Positions 1 through 8,898 of a DNA stretch of 64,000 nucleotides are shown here, one piece after another. The translations under genes and the position numbers were made by a program. How positions within the stretch are numbered: the first letter of the stretch is position 1; every line of letters starts with the position of its first letter. This DNA comes from Persicitalea jodogahamensis (GTDB lineage Bacteria > Bacteroidota > Bacteroidia > Cytophagales > Spirosomataceae), in NCBI RefSeq assembly GCF_014651615.1, contig NZ_BMXF01000001.1, forward strand, positions 186,001 through 250,000, given 5' to 3'. The notes beneath the pieces were generated by a model that saw nothing but the letters and a program-made list of their open reading frames with translations, was not told the DNA's origin and searched no databases.

Positions 1-638
1 CCCTGTAGTTCCTCCCCGGCCGACAGAGGAATCTGGTATTGCTTATACCCTCTGATCAGTACTCCCTGAAGATCGAGCGCCAGCACCGTGGCCGTACCTC
101 GGTAATATTTGAAAGGTTGAGTTTTGTCCGCAGCATTGTTGGCGGCGATATCGGCCACGTTTACGGCAATACCCGTTTTGTCTCCATCGAATAATTTCAA
201 CCAGCGCGGCGAGGTACTTGCGTACTGAGAGATGTTGACGGTAACATCCTCCTGAACGAAACTGCCGGCACCATTGACTTTGTATCTCGAAAACTCACCG
301 CCGTTGTCGCCTGTGTAGGCAATATTGAAAAGCGTCTTGCCGTCTTCGGACGATTGCAGGCGGGCGGTTCTGTTTGATTTGACCGCCATTCCATCGTCGT
401 ACACGCTGATGGATACCGCTGGATTCCGTGCATCTTCCTTACTGACGGAATATACCATGGTACCACCATTCCCGTCGCCAGGATTGGTGCCCATCAGAGC
501 ACCCGCCACGGTGATCCAGCGATCTTCGTCAACAGGTGGGTCAACCGGGTTGGGAGAGTCAGATTTTTCACAGCTTGCCAAGGTAAGAAAGGCGAAGGCA
601 GTAATATAGCGTAATAAATTTCCGAGTTGTGTTTTCAT
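1..638 (-). CDS. Partial secreted lipoprotein, possibly DUF4374-like, partner of the TonB receptor
   Basis: The gene starts at 638 (ATG) and runs off the left edge, so only about 212 N-terminal residues are visible. The N-terminus is a lipoprotein signal with lipobox LASC and Cys23, followed by an acidic, proline-rich linker. The visible mature part is beta-rich with no catalytic motif I recognise. It begins about 15 bases after the TonB receptor stop and so is almost certainly co-transcribed with it. In Bacteroidota, TonB receptors for siderophore-like ligands are often followed by DUF4374 lipoproteins, and the layout fits. The family name is inference, because the C-terminal half is missing. 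Confidence 0.7.
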   Translation of the reverse strand, partial: MKTQLGNLLRYITAFAFLTLASCEKSDSPNPVDPPVDEDRWITVAGALMGTNPGDGNGGTMVYSVSKEDARNPAVSISVYDDGMAVKSNRTARLQSSEDGKTLFNIAYTGDNGGEFSRYKVNGAGSFVQEDVTVNISQYASTSPRWLKLFDGDKTGIAVNVADIAANNAADKTQPFKYYRGTATVLALDLQGVLIRGYKQYQIPLSAGEELQ

Positions 639-653
639 AGTGTATTACCTGAA

Positions 654-3065
654 TTAGTACAAATTATTGATTAAATAGTTGACCTTCAAATAGAAGGCAC
701 GGCCTGGTTTCTGGACGGCAAAGTTGTCGTAAGCCTGACGGTCAAAGATGTTTTTGGCATCGGCTGTTATCACGAACCTGCTTTGCGGAAAGGCGTAGCT
801 TATGCCAACGTCCTGGATGTATTGCCGCGGGGTGCGGAAGTCTTCAATATCCAGCCACGTAGTGTAGAACCGCTCCACAAAATGGAAACTGTAGTAGAGA
901 TTCAGGGCGGCTTTTTTAATGAAAATATCCCTCAGGGTGTACTGGATGTTACTATTGGCAGTCCAGAAGGGTTCGTTGGGAAGTTGTTTGTTGTAATAGT
1001 CGTACTCTCTTCCGTTGGGGTCGTAACGCACATTGAACACCGAGTTGAATTTTGACATGTTGAGACCCACCGTCAGGTTGTTGTCATGGGTATACCGGGC
1101 ATCCGCTTCAAATCCTATCGCCTTGTTCCTACCGATATTTTCGTACGGATTAGTTTGCAGGGCATCGTTGAGCCTGGGGTTGATTCTCTGGGTTATCTTA
1201 TCACGGGTGTCACGTATGAATCCCGAAACAGTAAAGGAATATTTGTGTTTTCCGGCATAAAAAGTACCTGCATTCAGCCCCACATTCAGGTTGTTGCTTA
1301 CTTCGGGACGGATGCCGAAGTTTTCGACAATATTGTCGCCTGGATTACCAAATACTTCATTTTCAGAAGGTAATCGTACGGCTTTTTCGGCTGAGGCCAG
1401 TATGGTGTATCGTGGTGTGATGGCGAAGGACATGGCCATCCCGTAGCCGGTGGCTGTTTTGCTGCTCGTTGTGCGGTTTTCGATCCGGGCAGGCTTTCCA
1501 TCCACCATCCTCAGGGCCGGGTCCATACGTGCGATTCCCTGCTGGTAGAATTTCCCGAAAAGACTGTTTTTCAATTTTGAATTGAAGGCTTTCAGTTCAT
1601 AGGCCACCGACGTGATGTTTTTCTCCAGATTTCGGGTGCCGATGAAATCTCTTTCGGTTTCCGTACGCATAAAATCCTGCTCTCTCCGGTCGATGGCGTA
1701 GTAGATATGATTGAGGATAAAACGATGGTTGGCAGTCAGATCGTAGTTGAGGCCCGCCCGAAAAGTACTTACGTTCCTGTCAATATGATTGATGGTGGGC
1801 GCTCCCTGCTGGGCGCCGGTGGGGCGCAGGATGGGGTCACCGTTCAGGCCTATGCTTCTTTCTCCGAACCAGTTGTAGTTCCACTTTACTGTGTCGCTCA
1901 CTACCTGAGCGCGCTGGCTGAGCATTCCGTTTACGTTAAGTTCGAGTCCCTTGGTGAGGAAATTCTTTTTTATATAATTTAAACTCAACACCGCCGACTG
2001 CGACTCGCTTGTTCGACCTTTGTAAGGGATTGACATGTACGTGCCATGCTGTATCTCATTGAAGTCATCCGAACCATTGAACCCGATCATGAACTGGTCG
2101 GCCCAGCGAACATTAGTAAAGCCCAGCTGGATTTGCCCTCCCGTGGAGCGGTAGGCATCATTGAATCTTCTGGCCCTCACGTATTCATAGCGTCCATTGG
2201 GAAGGATATTCCTTACGAATTTGCCCCATACTTCGTAGTCATTATTCGAATAGTTGTGAAAGGCCGATGCCCTGACCGTAAAGCCGTTTTTTTCGTTACG
2301 GTAGGTTCCGTTGAAGTTGGCCTGTAATGTGTTAAATGACCCGTAGGAAACAGAGGCCGTCAGGTTATTGACAGATCCCTTCTTGAGAATGACGTTGATG
2401 GCTCCTCCCAATGCGTCATCCGCCAGATGAGCAGGGATGACACCTTTGTAGACTTCAATTCTCTCGATAAGTGCCGGCGGAATGCTGTTTAAGCTGAAGG
2501 ACTCCCCATAGGTGGAAGCCGAAATGCCGTCAATAAATATACGGACTGAGTTGCCAGACATGCCATTCAGGTTATAGCTTACGGCTGAGCCCAATCCCCC
2601 GTTTTGGCGCACTCTAATCCCTGCGGTTCGGTCCAAGAGTTCGTTGGTTTGGAAATTTCGCTGGGCTACCTCTCTGGTTTCAATGACATTGACCGCAAAC
2701 CCCTTCGTTTCTATTTCTTTTTTCTCCGATTTTTGGGTGATAAGTACTTCATTTAAATTAATGTTCTTCGGCTTGGCTATTACGGACAATTCTACCAGCG
2801 ACTTATTCACTCTTAGGGGTATACGCTGCAATTCCATCTCAACCGATGTTACAATGAGCTCTTCCTGCCCAAAGGGTATATCCTCAAACGTAAAAAAGCC
2901 ATTATGATCAGCGACCACGGCTTTGTCGCAATGGGTCAGTTTAATGCTTGCATACCCTACGCCGCCGTTTTCTCTGGAAAACACTTTACCTCTTACCGTC
3001 GCAGTCTGCGATAGGCCGGTAAAATGGACTATTGTTACTAAAAGAAGGGTAAAAACTGCTTTCAT
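654..3065 (-). CDS. TonB-dependent outer-membrane receptor
   Basis: An 803-residue outer-membrane importer powered by TonB/ExbBD. I chose the ATG at 3065 because it opens directly into a signal peptide (MKAVFTLLLVTIVHFTGLSQ). The frame is open a further 63 codons upstream, but that stretch does not look like a signal sequence. Next come a carboxypeptidase-regulatory-like beta-sandwich (about residues 25-100), a TonB plug (IRVRQNGGLGSAVSYNLNG, then the IERIEVYKGV motif) and a long beta-barrel ending in aromatic-rich strands. It lacks the SusC size and signature, so it is a classical receptor (siderophore, cobalamin or oligosaccharide), not a SusC. The lipoprotein gene follows at once. The substrate cannot be told from sequence. 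Confidence 0.92.
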   Translation of the reverse strand: MKAVFTLLLVTIVHFTGLSQTATVRGKVFSRENGGVGYASIKLTHCDKAVVADHNGFFTFEDIPFGQEELIVTSVEMELQRIPLRVNKSLVELSVIAKPKNINLNEVLITQKSEKKEIETKGFAVNVIETREVAQRNFQTNELLDRTAGIRVRQNGGLGSAVSYNLNGMSGNSVRIFIDGISASTYGESFSLNSIPPALIERIEVYKGVIPAHLADDALGGAINVILKKGSVNNLTASVSYGSFNTLQANFNGTYRNEKNGFTVRASAFHNYSNNDYEVWGKFVRNILPNGRYEYVRARRFNDAYRSTGGQIQLGFTNVRWADQFMIGFNGSDDFNEIQHGTYMSIPYKGRTSESQSAVLSLNYIKKNFLTKGLELNVNGMLSQRAQVVSDTVKWNYNWFGERSIGLNGDPILRPTGAQQGAPTINHIDRNVSTFRAGLNYDLTANHRFILNHIYYAIDRREQDFMRTETERDFIGTRNLEKNITSVAYELKAFNSKLKNSLFGKFYQQGIARMDPALRMVDGKPARIENRTTSSKTATGYGMAMSFAITPRYTILASAEKAVRLPSENEVFGNPGDNIVENFGIRPEVSNNLNVGLNAGTFYAGKHKYSFTVSGFIRDTRDKITQRINPRLNDALQTNPYENIGRNKAIGFEADARYTHDNNLTVGLNMSKFNSVFNVRYDPNGREYDYYNKQLPNEPFWTANSNIQYTLRDIFIKKAALNLYYSFHFVERFYTTWLDIEDFRTPRQYIQDVGISYAFPQSRFVITADAKNIFDRQAYDNFAVQKPGRAFYLKVNYLINNLY

Positions 3066-3309
3066 ATAGTAAGATGACATTTGGGCCATCATAGGGAAAC
3101 TACCAGGTCCGGAGTTCTTTGCTACCATTACCTCTTTATAGCTTGATCTATCAGAAATGGTGATAAGTAAAGAATCGATAGGATAAAATGTCTCTTTATT
3201 TAGACTTGTTATAAATAATAGCACAAAGGAAGGCCTAGGAAGTAAAAGATGCAAGGATTTAAAGATATTATTTAGACTGATTTCAAATAATCTCCTTTGT
3301 AACTCTGTT

Positions 3310-3723
3310 TTGAAGACTCTGCAATGGTTTTACGACGGAGGAAAGTGTTCGGGAGGTACTCCGGTAGCAACTAACTGGAACGATGCCCGGAACGCCAACA
3401 GGTATGCGGGGACCGGCTTTGCGGGCGGTGTGGCCGGACACGGTGATCCGAGTCCCCACGAAACAAACATTCGTCTGCTGGCAAACGGGCCTGATTTTAA
3501 GCAATCATGCGAGGGCATACCACCTACCTTCAATGTAGGTATCGAACCCACCGTTTTGAGCCTGTATCAACTACCTATTTCCAAAACAATGGATGTCCGG
3601 GTCATGAAAGCACTTCTAAGGAAAGAGAGTGAACCGGTATTCCAGGTGCCAAAATTACCATCGAAACGGAGGCAAAGTACCCTTGGGGCACCTGCCTGCT
3701 ATAGGCGGAAATCGCTGTCTTGA
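3310..3723 (+). pseudogene. Remnant of an alkaline-phosphatase/type I phosphodiesterase family protein (C-terminal piece)
   Basis: The 712-base gap between the TonB receptor and the first sulfatase holds one 137-codon open frame without a plausible N-terminus. Its middle resembles the C-terminal end of sulfatase-fold alkaline phosphatases/nucleotide pyrophosphatases. A HGDPSPHETN stretch is followed by LLANGPDFK, then PPTFNVGIEPTVLSLYQLP and a TMDVRVM stretch. In intact relatives these correspond to the metal-binding His loop, the AAGPDF strand, the NVDIAPTVL helix and the MDGR motif. The catalytic N-terminal two thirds is absent, and the frame ends in unrelated-looking basic sequence. I read it as a decayed fragment. 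The first ~35 codons and the last ~35 are not assigned. Confidence 0.5.
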
Positions 3724-3777
3724 GTCAGTGTCGGTACTCGATTTTAGTAAAAGCGAAAGGAAATGTGCCAGATAAAA

Positions 3778-5313
3778 TCAATTGACCCGGCGAATTTTAT
3801 TCAGTTCCTCCCGAAGCGCTTTTGCCTTCGCTGGGTACCTGGAGAGCAGATTCTCGCGTTGCGAAACATCCTTGTTCAGATTGTACAGTAACACCCCGAA
3901 AGCATTGTCGGCCGGGTACTTTTCTCTGGTTCGGAACCAGTCGGGCATTTTGGAATGCTCGCCGTCCTTGGCATCGATGTACACCCAGTTGTCTTTCTGA
4001 ATGGCGTATTTGTCATACGTATTGTGCACCATACTCGGACGGGCAGAGGAAGCTTTCCCCCGCAGTAATTGAAGCTGACTGAAGCTATCTTCGGCGGCTT
4101 CACCAGGTAGTTTTATTTTTAAAAAATCCGCCAGCGTAGCCATGATGTCGATTTGGCTGATGAGCCCATCCGAAACCGTGCCGGGCTTAACCAGACCGGG
4201 CCATTTTACGACGAACGGGATACGGTGGCCACCGTCCCAAACATCTCTTTTCACGCCCCGTAGCGGTCCCATGCTATAATGCTCAAAATTCCTGACCCGG
4301 TCGAAAGCGTAGTGTTCAGGGCCATTGTCGGAGGTGAAAATAACAATAGTGTTTTCGGCGAAGCCGTTTTCTTTCAGCGCTTCAAGTACCTGTCCGGCAC
4401 TCCAGTCGCTTTGCATCATGAAATCGCCGTACGCACCTGCGCCCGATTTGCCCTGCCATTCTTTGGTGGGGACGATGGGGGCATGGGGTGACGTGAAAGC
4501 AAAATACAGGAAAAAGGGCCGAACGCGGCCCGGAGAATTCTGCTTCTGTTCTTTGATCCATTCCACCGCTTTTTTGGTGTTGGCAGGCATGACATCATAG
4601 AAGTCCCAGTCCTTGCGGGCGGGGCCGGGTCGTGCCTCCCAATTTCCTTCCAGCGTTTTTTCAGTGACAGTCAGCATGACAGTCGGGGCGTCCACCACGC
4701 GATCGTTTTCCAACCAGGCATAGGGCGGGAAATTGGGTACGTCATCGCCGTAGTAGTAGTCGAAGCCGTGGGCCGTAGGTCCGTCAGGTATCGGTCTGGT
4801 CCAGTCGAAAGCGTCTGGCTCCCAGGTTTTCTTATTATTGACCGTGACGGATTCGGCGCCGGCTTTTCGAATGGCGGCCCAGTCCCAGCCGAGGTGCCAT
4901 TTTCCCACGCAGGCCGTCCGGTAGTCATTCTGTTGTAGCATTTCGGGCAAGGTCATCTCGGCTTTGTCGAACACAGACGCATCCCAGGAATCGACGATAC
5001 CGTGGAATTTTCGCCAGTGGTAACGACCCGTAAGCAGGGCGTAGCGGCTGGGGGTGCAGATACCCGATGAGCTGTGGGCGTTGGTGAATCGCATTCCCTC
5101 GGCCGCTAGCTTGTCCAGATTCGGTGTCGGTATTTTTGACTTTTTATTCTGCACTCCCAAATCGCCATACCCCATATCATCCGCATAGAGGATAACGATG
5201 TTGGGTCGGTCCGGCATTCCACTTGATTCACGAAGACTTTGAGCGCACGCTGAGTAAGCCAGCAGCAGGCAGCCTAACAAACTTGCCAGAAGGTGGTACT
5301 TTACTTTTCCCAT
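3778..5313 (-). CDS. Arylsulfatase (S1 family, formylglycine-dependent)
   Basis: A 511-residue secreted or periplasmic sulfatase that hydrolyses sulfate esters. I prefer the ATG at 5313; a TTG at 5331 would overlap the upstream stop and puts extra residues before the signal peptide. The signal region ends near AYSACAQ and could be lipid-modified. The metal-binding YADDMGYGD follows, then the S1 signature C86-TPSR, whose Cys is converted to formylglycine, then YALLTGRYHW. Later conserved pieces are KWHLGWD, PHAPIVP and TSDNGPEH. It is the last gene of the sulfatase/SusCD operon, 14 bases after the preceding sulfatase stop. The substrate subfamily is not assigned. Confidence 0.93.
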   Translation of the reverse strand: MGKVKYHLLASLLGCLLLAYSACAQSLRESSGMPDRPNIVILYADDMGYGDLGVQNKKSKIPTPNLDKLAAEGMRFTNAHSSSGICTPSRYALLTGRYHWRKFHGIVDSWDASVFDKAEMTLPEMLQQNDYRTACVGKWHLGWDWAAIRKAGAESVTVNNKKTWEPDAFDWTRPIPDGPTAHGFDYYYGDDVPNFPPYAWLENDRVVDAPTVMLTVTEKTLEGNWEARPGPARKDWDFYDVMPANTKKAVEWIKEQKQNSPGRVRPFFLYFAFTSPHAPIVPTKEWQGKSGAGAYGDFMMQSDWSAGQVLEALKENGFAENTIVIFTSDNGPEHYAFDRVRNFEHYSMGPLRGVKRDVWDGGHRIPFVVKWPGLVKPGTVSDGLISQIDIMATLADFLKIKLPGEAAEDSFSQLQLLRGKASSARPSMVHNTYDKYAIQKDNWVYIDAKDGEHSKMPDWFRTREKYPADNAFGVLLYNLNKDVSQRENLLSRYPAKAKALREELNKIRRVN

Positions 5314-5327
5314 AATTGCAATTATTC

Positions 5328-6878
5328 TCAAACCCCGGCTAAAATATTCAACGCTTCCTGATCCTTATACTCAACCATCAGTTTTTTCAACTCCGCTTTT
5401 AAGTCAGCGGTGAGCTTTTCAGTACCTTTCTGACCGTAAATATTAGACATCTCGGTCGGGTCTTTCTGTAAATCGAACAACTCCCACGAATCGGCTCCGT
5501 CGTAGAAGTAGGCGAGTTTATAGCGGTTGGTCCGAAGGCCGAAGTGGGGGTAGACGTGGTGCGGTTGCGGGAATTCGTAATAGTGGTAATAGACTGCCTG
5601 CCGCCACGGTACCCGCTGCGGGTCAGCGGCTTTAAGCAACGGAAAAAAGGATTTTCCCTGCATGTCAGACGGGATTTTTGTACTGGCGAGATCAAGCACC
5701 GTCGGCGCCCAGTCGATGTTTGCCACCAGAGCGTCGATGGTTGTGCCGGGTTTTACCACGCCCGGATACCGCACAATCAGTGGCGTGCGCAGCGATTCCT
5801 CGTAAATGAACCGTTTGTCGAACCAGCCGTGTTCGCCCAGGTAAAAGCCCTGGTCGGACGAATAAATTACGATGGTGTTTTCGGCCAATCCGCTTTTGTC
5901 CAGGTAATCGAGCAACTCGCCGATGTTACGATCGAGGCCGTTGGCCGTGGCGTAGTAGTCGCGCAGGTAACGCTGGTACTTCCACTCGATCAGGGCCTTT
6001 CCCGACAGGTTTTTCGCTTCCGCTTCGCGGGCCACTTTGTCGTAATAGTCTTTGAAAATTTTCTTTTGCTCGGGTGTGAAGCGGTTGAATAGTCCATCTT
6101 TCTGGTAGTCAGGATTGATTTTCAAATCCTCCTTCATCCGCATCGTTTTGTCGATGCTCATATCCTGATCGCGGGCCGAGACACGCCCCTCATATTCATC
6201 GTAAAAATTAGCAGGCAACGGAAAGGTCACATCGTCGTAAGCACCCAAATCCTGCAGATCGGGCATCCAGCTGCGGTGGGTGGCTTTATGGCCCACAATC
6301 AGGAAGAAGGGCTTTGAATCGTCGCGCTTGGCCAGCCACTCGGTCGAGAATTGCGTGATCAGGTTCGAAACGTACCCCGTGTGGCGGGTGGTGTCGCCGG
6401 GTTGGCTGATGAAATCGGGATTGTAGTAGTGCCCCTGCCCGGGCAGGATATTCCAATAATCGAAACCCACGGGCAGACTGTTCAAGTGCATCTTGCCGAT
6501 CCAGGCTGTCTGGTAGCCGTTTTTTTGCAATTCCTTGGGAAAAAGTGTCTGGTCAGTATCGAATAGCGTGCGGTCGTTGCGCTTGTAGCCATTCATATGG
6601 CTGTATTTCCCGGTGAGCAGCGTGGCCCGGCTCGGCCCGCAAATAGAGTTGGTCACAAAACAGTTTTTGAATAAAGCACCTTCCCGCGCCAGGCGGTCGA
6701 TGCTGGGCGTCTTGGCGATCTTGTTCCCGTAGGCCCCGATGCCCTGGTAGGCATGGTCGTCGGAGAAGATGAAGATGATATTGGGCCTTTGCCGGGCTTG
6801 CCGGGCCTGTGAGAAGGACAGCAGTGGAACAATCAAAAAGAGGAACAGCGCGGTGAATCGGCGAACAATACGGATCAT
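5328..6878 (-). CDS. Sulfatase (S1 family, heparan/GlcNAc-6-sulfatase-like)
   Basis: A 516-residue exported sulfatase. A signal peptide (MIRIVRRFTALFLFLIVPLL) leads into PNIIFIFSDDHAY with the metal-binding Asp pair, then C80-GPSR, the formylglycine site, and ATLLTGKYSHMNG. Later motifs are GKMHL, GHKATHRSW, YSSDQGFYLGEHGW, the FIYEESLRTPL segment and a C-terminal DLQKDPTEMSN block. The CGPSR core with this late region resembles family members that act on N-acetylglucosamine 6-sulfate or N-sulfated sugars, but that is resemblance from memory, not a search. It lies between a SusD-distal terminator and the last sulfatase, so it starts the second half of the operon. Confidence 0.93.
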   Translation of the reverse strand: MIRIVRRFTALFLFLIVPLLSFSQARQARQRPNIIFIFSDDHAYQGIGAYGNKIAKTPSIDRLAREGALFKNCFVTNSICGPSRATLLTGKYSHMNGYKRNDRTLFDTDQTLFPKELQKNGYQTAWIGKMHLNSLPVGFDYWNILPGQGHYYNPDFISQPGDTTRHTGYVSNLITQFSTEWLAKRDDSKPFFLIVGHKATHRSWMPDLQDLGAYDDVTFPLPANFYDEYEGRVSARDQDMSIDKTMRMKEDLKINPDYQKDGLFNRFTPEQKKIFKDYYDKVAREAEAKNLSGKALIEWKYQRYLRDYYATANGLDRNIGELLDYLDKSGLAENTIVIYSSDQGFYLGEHGWFDKRFIYEESLRTPLIVRYPGVVKPGTTIDALVANIDWAPTVLDLASTKIPSDMQGKSFFPLLKAADPQRVPWRQAVYYHYYEFPQPHHVYPHFGLRTNRYKLAYFYDGADSWELFDLQKDPTEMSNIYGQKGTEKLTADLKAELKKLMVEYKDQEALNILAGV

Positions 6879-6904
6879 GGAATCAAATGCTTGGTTTTGG
6901 ATAA

Positions 6905-6943
6905 AAAGAATCCGCCCGTCTTCAACTACTGAAAACGGGCGGA
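6905..6943 (-). terminator. Intrinsic terminator between susD and the two sulfatases
   Basis: Read on the minus strand just after the SusD stop, TCCGCCCGT and ACGGGCGGA form a perfect 9-bp stem (6935-6943 with 6911-6919). A T-rich run (TTCTTTTTAT) follows. Only about 25 bases separate it from the next sulfatase start, so it probably attenuates rather than fully separates the genes. Confidence 0.65.
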
Positions 6944-6981
6944 ATTGGTAGGGATCCTCTAACGGAACTGGCAGCCTACAA

Positions 6982-8886
6982 CTACCAGCCTGGATTCTGA
7001 GTTAGGGATGGTGTACGCTGTAACTCACTTTGCATAATCGGGAAAAGGTAATGCCGGGGCGCCACGAATATCCGGCTCTCTACGTAAAAACGTTCCATCC
7101 GATAATTCTTTCCACCTACTACGATTTTTCCCTTCGGGTCTTCGACGGGCCGCATCCCGTTGATCATGTGCTGGGTTTTGGGGTAAGGCCAATATTTGCG
7201 CGAACGCTCGTCGTTGGTAGTGCCGGCTGCCTGCCACGCCTGTTCGCGGGCCATCTCTGCCGATGAGGAGGGCTCCAGGTAAAGACGGAAAGTCCACACG
7301 CGGTTATTTTCATAGAACAGCTCCACCCGGCGCTCGCGCTGGATATACTCATTCATCATCTGCTTGCTGTTCATGACCTCCGGCGGCACTGGTGCCATAA
7401 AAGATCGCGCCCGCACTTTGTTCAGCAACTCGACTGTTTCAGCGGTAGGGCCGGATAGTTCGTTCACCGCTTCGCAGTAGATGTATATAAACTCGGGCAG
7501 TCGCCAAATAGCCGGGCCGTTAATGTCAAAGCACTTATCCCGATTCCACGATTCCCGCAGTATTTTGCGATGGTAGTAGCCCGTGACGGTGGCATTGGTA
7601 GCGCCGATGCGATCCTGGCCATCGGCGGTGTTAATGACCCGGCCCTTGAAAGTGGAGCCATGGTAAATGATATCGCGGTAGAAGCGCGGGTCGCGCTTGA
7701 TGCCTTCGTAAGGATTTTCATCGTCATAGCCGTCAGTCTTGGCCCGGGAACTATAAATGGGGTAGCCGAAGCCATTGGGGGCGAAATACTCGTACTCGTC
7801 CACCTGCTCCTGAACGGGCATTTGCCGGGAGGCCCCACCCCAGCTAGGCGGGTAGAGGTCGCCCTGCCAGAAACAATTCTTGTCGCGCGTCACGAAGAAG
7901 ACAGCCTCATTCTGAAAGAAATCCATGCTGAAAAACATATCCCACAGCCGGGCGTATACCTTGGAATTGTTGTTATCGACTCCCGCGTCATCCTTGAAAT
8001 CGGCCGGCCCGTGGCCTTGGTACAGAGTATAACGCGGTGCACCGCCTGCTTTGAAGTCGATGACAGCCTTAGCCGCGTCGCGGGCCGCCGTCCAGCGGCT
8101 GGCGTTCCTGGCGTATTCCGACTTGAACTCGCGGGTATCGTTGGGCAGCGTGCCCCCATTCCAGAGCGGAGTGGCGGCCATCCAACTCACAATCGCCTTC
8201 AAACCCAGCGTGGCGCCCTTGTCCACCCGGCCGAAGTCCACGCCGCTCCAGCGTTCGGGTACCCGGGCGAAAGCCGAGTCACAATCCTGCTTGATTTTGG
8301 CAACTGTCGTGTGGAAAGATTCCTTTTTGAAGTCCTTGGGATCGGTGGCGTCGATGACACGATCGACGTAAACGGCTTCGCCGTACATCCGGATGAGCAA
8401 ATAATGTAGATAGGCACGATGGAAATAAACCTCGCCCAGGCGTTTTTCCAGGTCACCCTTTTGCAGTGGATTGTCGGGCGTGTTGTATTTTCTGGCTCCT
8501 TCAAGAATCACATTGGCGCGCCGGATATCGGCGTACAGTCCCCACCAATACTGACCGTTATCGCTGCGGTCGGGCATGCCGTTGGGGCCCCAGTCACCGG
8601 AGTTGAACTTGTTGGTGATACCGCCTTCAACGTTGGTTCCCTCGCTCTCGTCCGTTATTGCGGAAGCAGAGAAGTGGTTGAAGAAGACCAGCGGACGGTT
8701 GGCCGATTTGATGCGCGAGTAAGAATCGGTGACCAACTGGTTGAATTTTTCGTAGCGGCTGAAAGCCTGTTCGGCGTCGATTTGGTCGTCGGGCCGTCGA
8801 TCAAGAAACTGGTCTTCGCACGAAAACAGCAGGATACCCGCCAGCGCGAGGGTAGTGTTGAGGATTACTTTTATGATATTTTTCAT
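6982..8886 (-). CDS. SusD/RagB family nutrient-binding outer-membrane lipoprotein
   Basis: A 634-residue surface glycan-binding lid that works with SusC. The N-terminus is a lipoprotein signal with lipobox FSC and Cys23, followed by the usual DQFLDRRPDD start of SusD proteins. The body is alpha-helical with TPR-like repeats (GEVYFHRAYLHYLLIRMYGE). The C-terminal part has the family's ELSGPTAETVELLNKVRAR segment, IQRERRVELFYENNR, and a terminal block ending in LTQNPGW, which is characteristic of the family. It starts 12 bases after the SusC stop, the standard susC-susD order. The substrate is inferred to be a sulfated glycan from the flanking sulfatases. Confidence 0.95.
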   Translation of the reverse strand: MKNIIKVILNTTLALAGILLFSCEDQFLDRRPDDQIDAEQAFSRYEKFNQLVTDSYSRIKSANRPLVFFNHFSASAITDESEGTNVEGGITNKFNSGDWGPNGMPDRSDNGQYWWGLYADIRRANVILEGARKYNTPDNPLQKGDLEKRLGEVYFHRAYLHYLLIRMYGEAVYVDRVIDATDPKDFKKESFHTTVAKIKQDCDSAFARVPERWSGVDFGRVDKGATLGLKAIVSWMAATPLWNGGTLPNDTREFKSEYARNASRWTAARDAAKAVIDFKAGGAPRYTLYQGHGPADFKDDAGVDNNNSKVYARLWDMFFSMDFFQNEAVFFVTRDKNCFWQGDLYPPSWGGASRQMPVQEQVDEYEYFAPNGFGYPIYSSRAKTDGYDDENPYEGIKRDPRFYRDIIYHGSTFKGRVINTADGQDRIGATNATVTGYYHRKILRESWNRDKCFDINGPAIWRLPEFIYIYCEAVNELSGPTAETVELLNKVRARSFMAPVPPEVMNSKQMMNEYIQRERRVELFYENNRVWTFRLYLEPSSSAEMAREQAWQAAGTTNDERSRKYWPYPKTQHMINGMRPVEDPKGKIVVGGKNYRMERFYVESRIFVAPRHYLFPIMQSELQRTPSLTQNPGW

Positions 8887-8898
8887 GAATTGAGTTTT

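Noticed and set aside
5544-6092. 182-codon open frame on the plus strand opposite a sulfatase
   Set aside because: It is antisense to conserved sulfatase sequence and shows no recognisable protein features.
7570-8409. 279-codon open frame on the plus strand opposite susD
   Set aside because: It is fully antisense to a strongly supported SusD gene and its translation looks like a reverse-frame shadow in moderately GC-rich DNA, with no signal, domain or family pattern.
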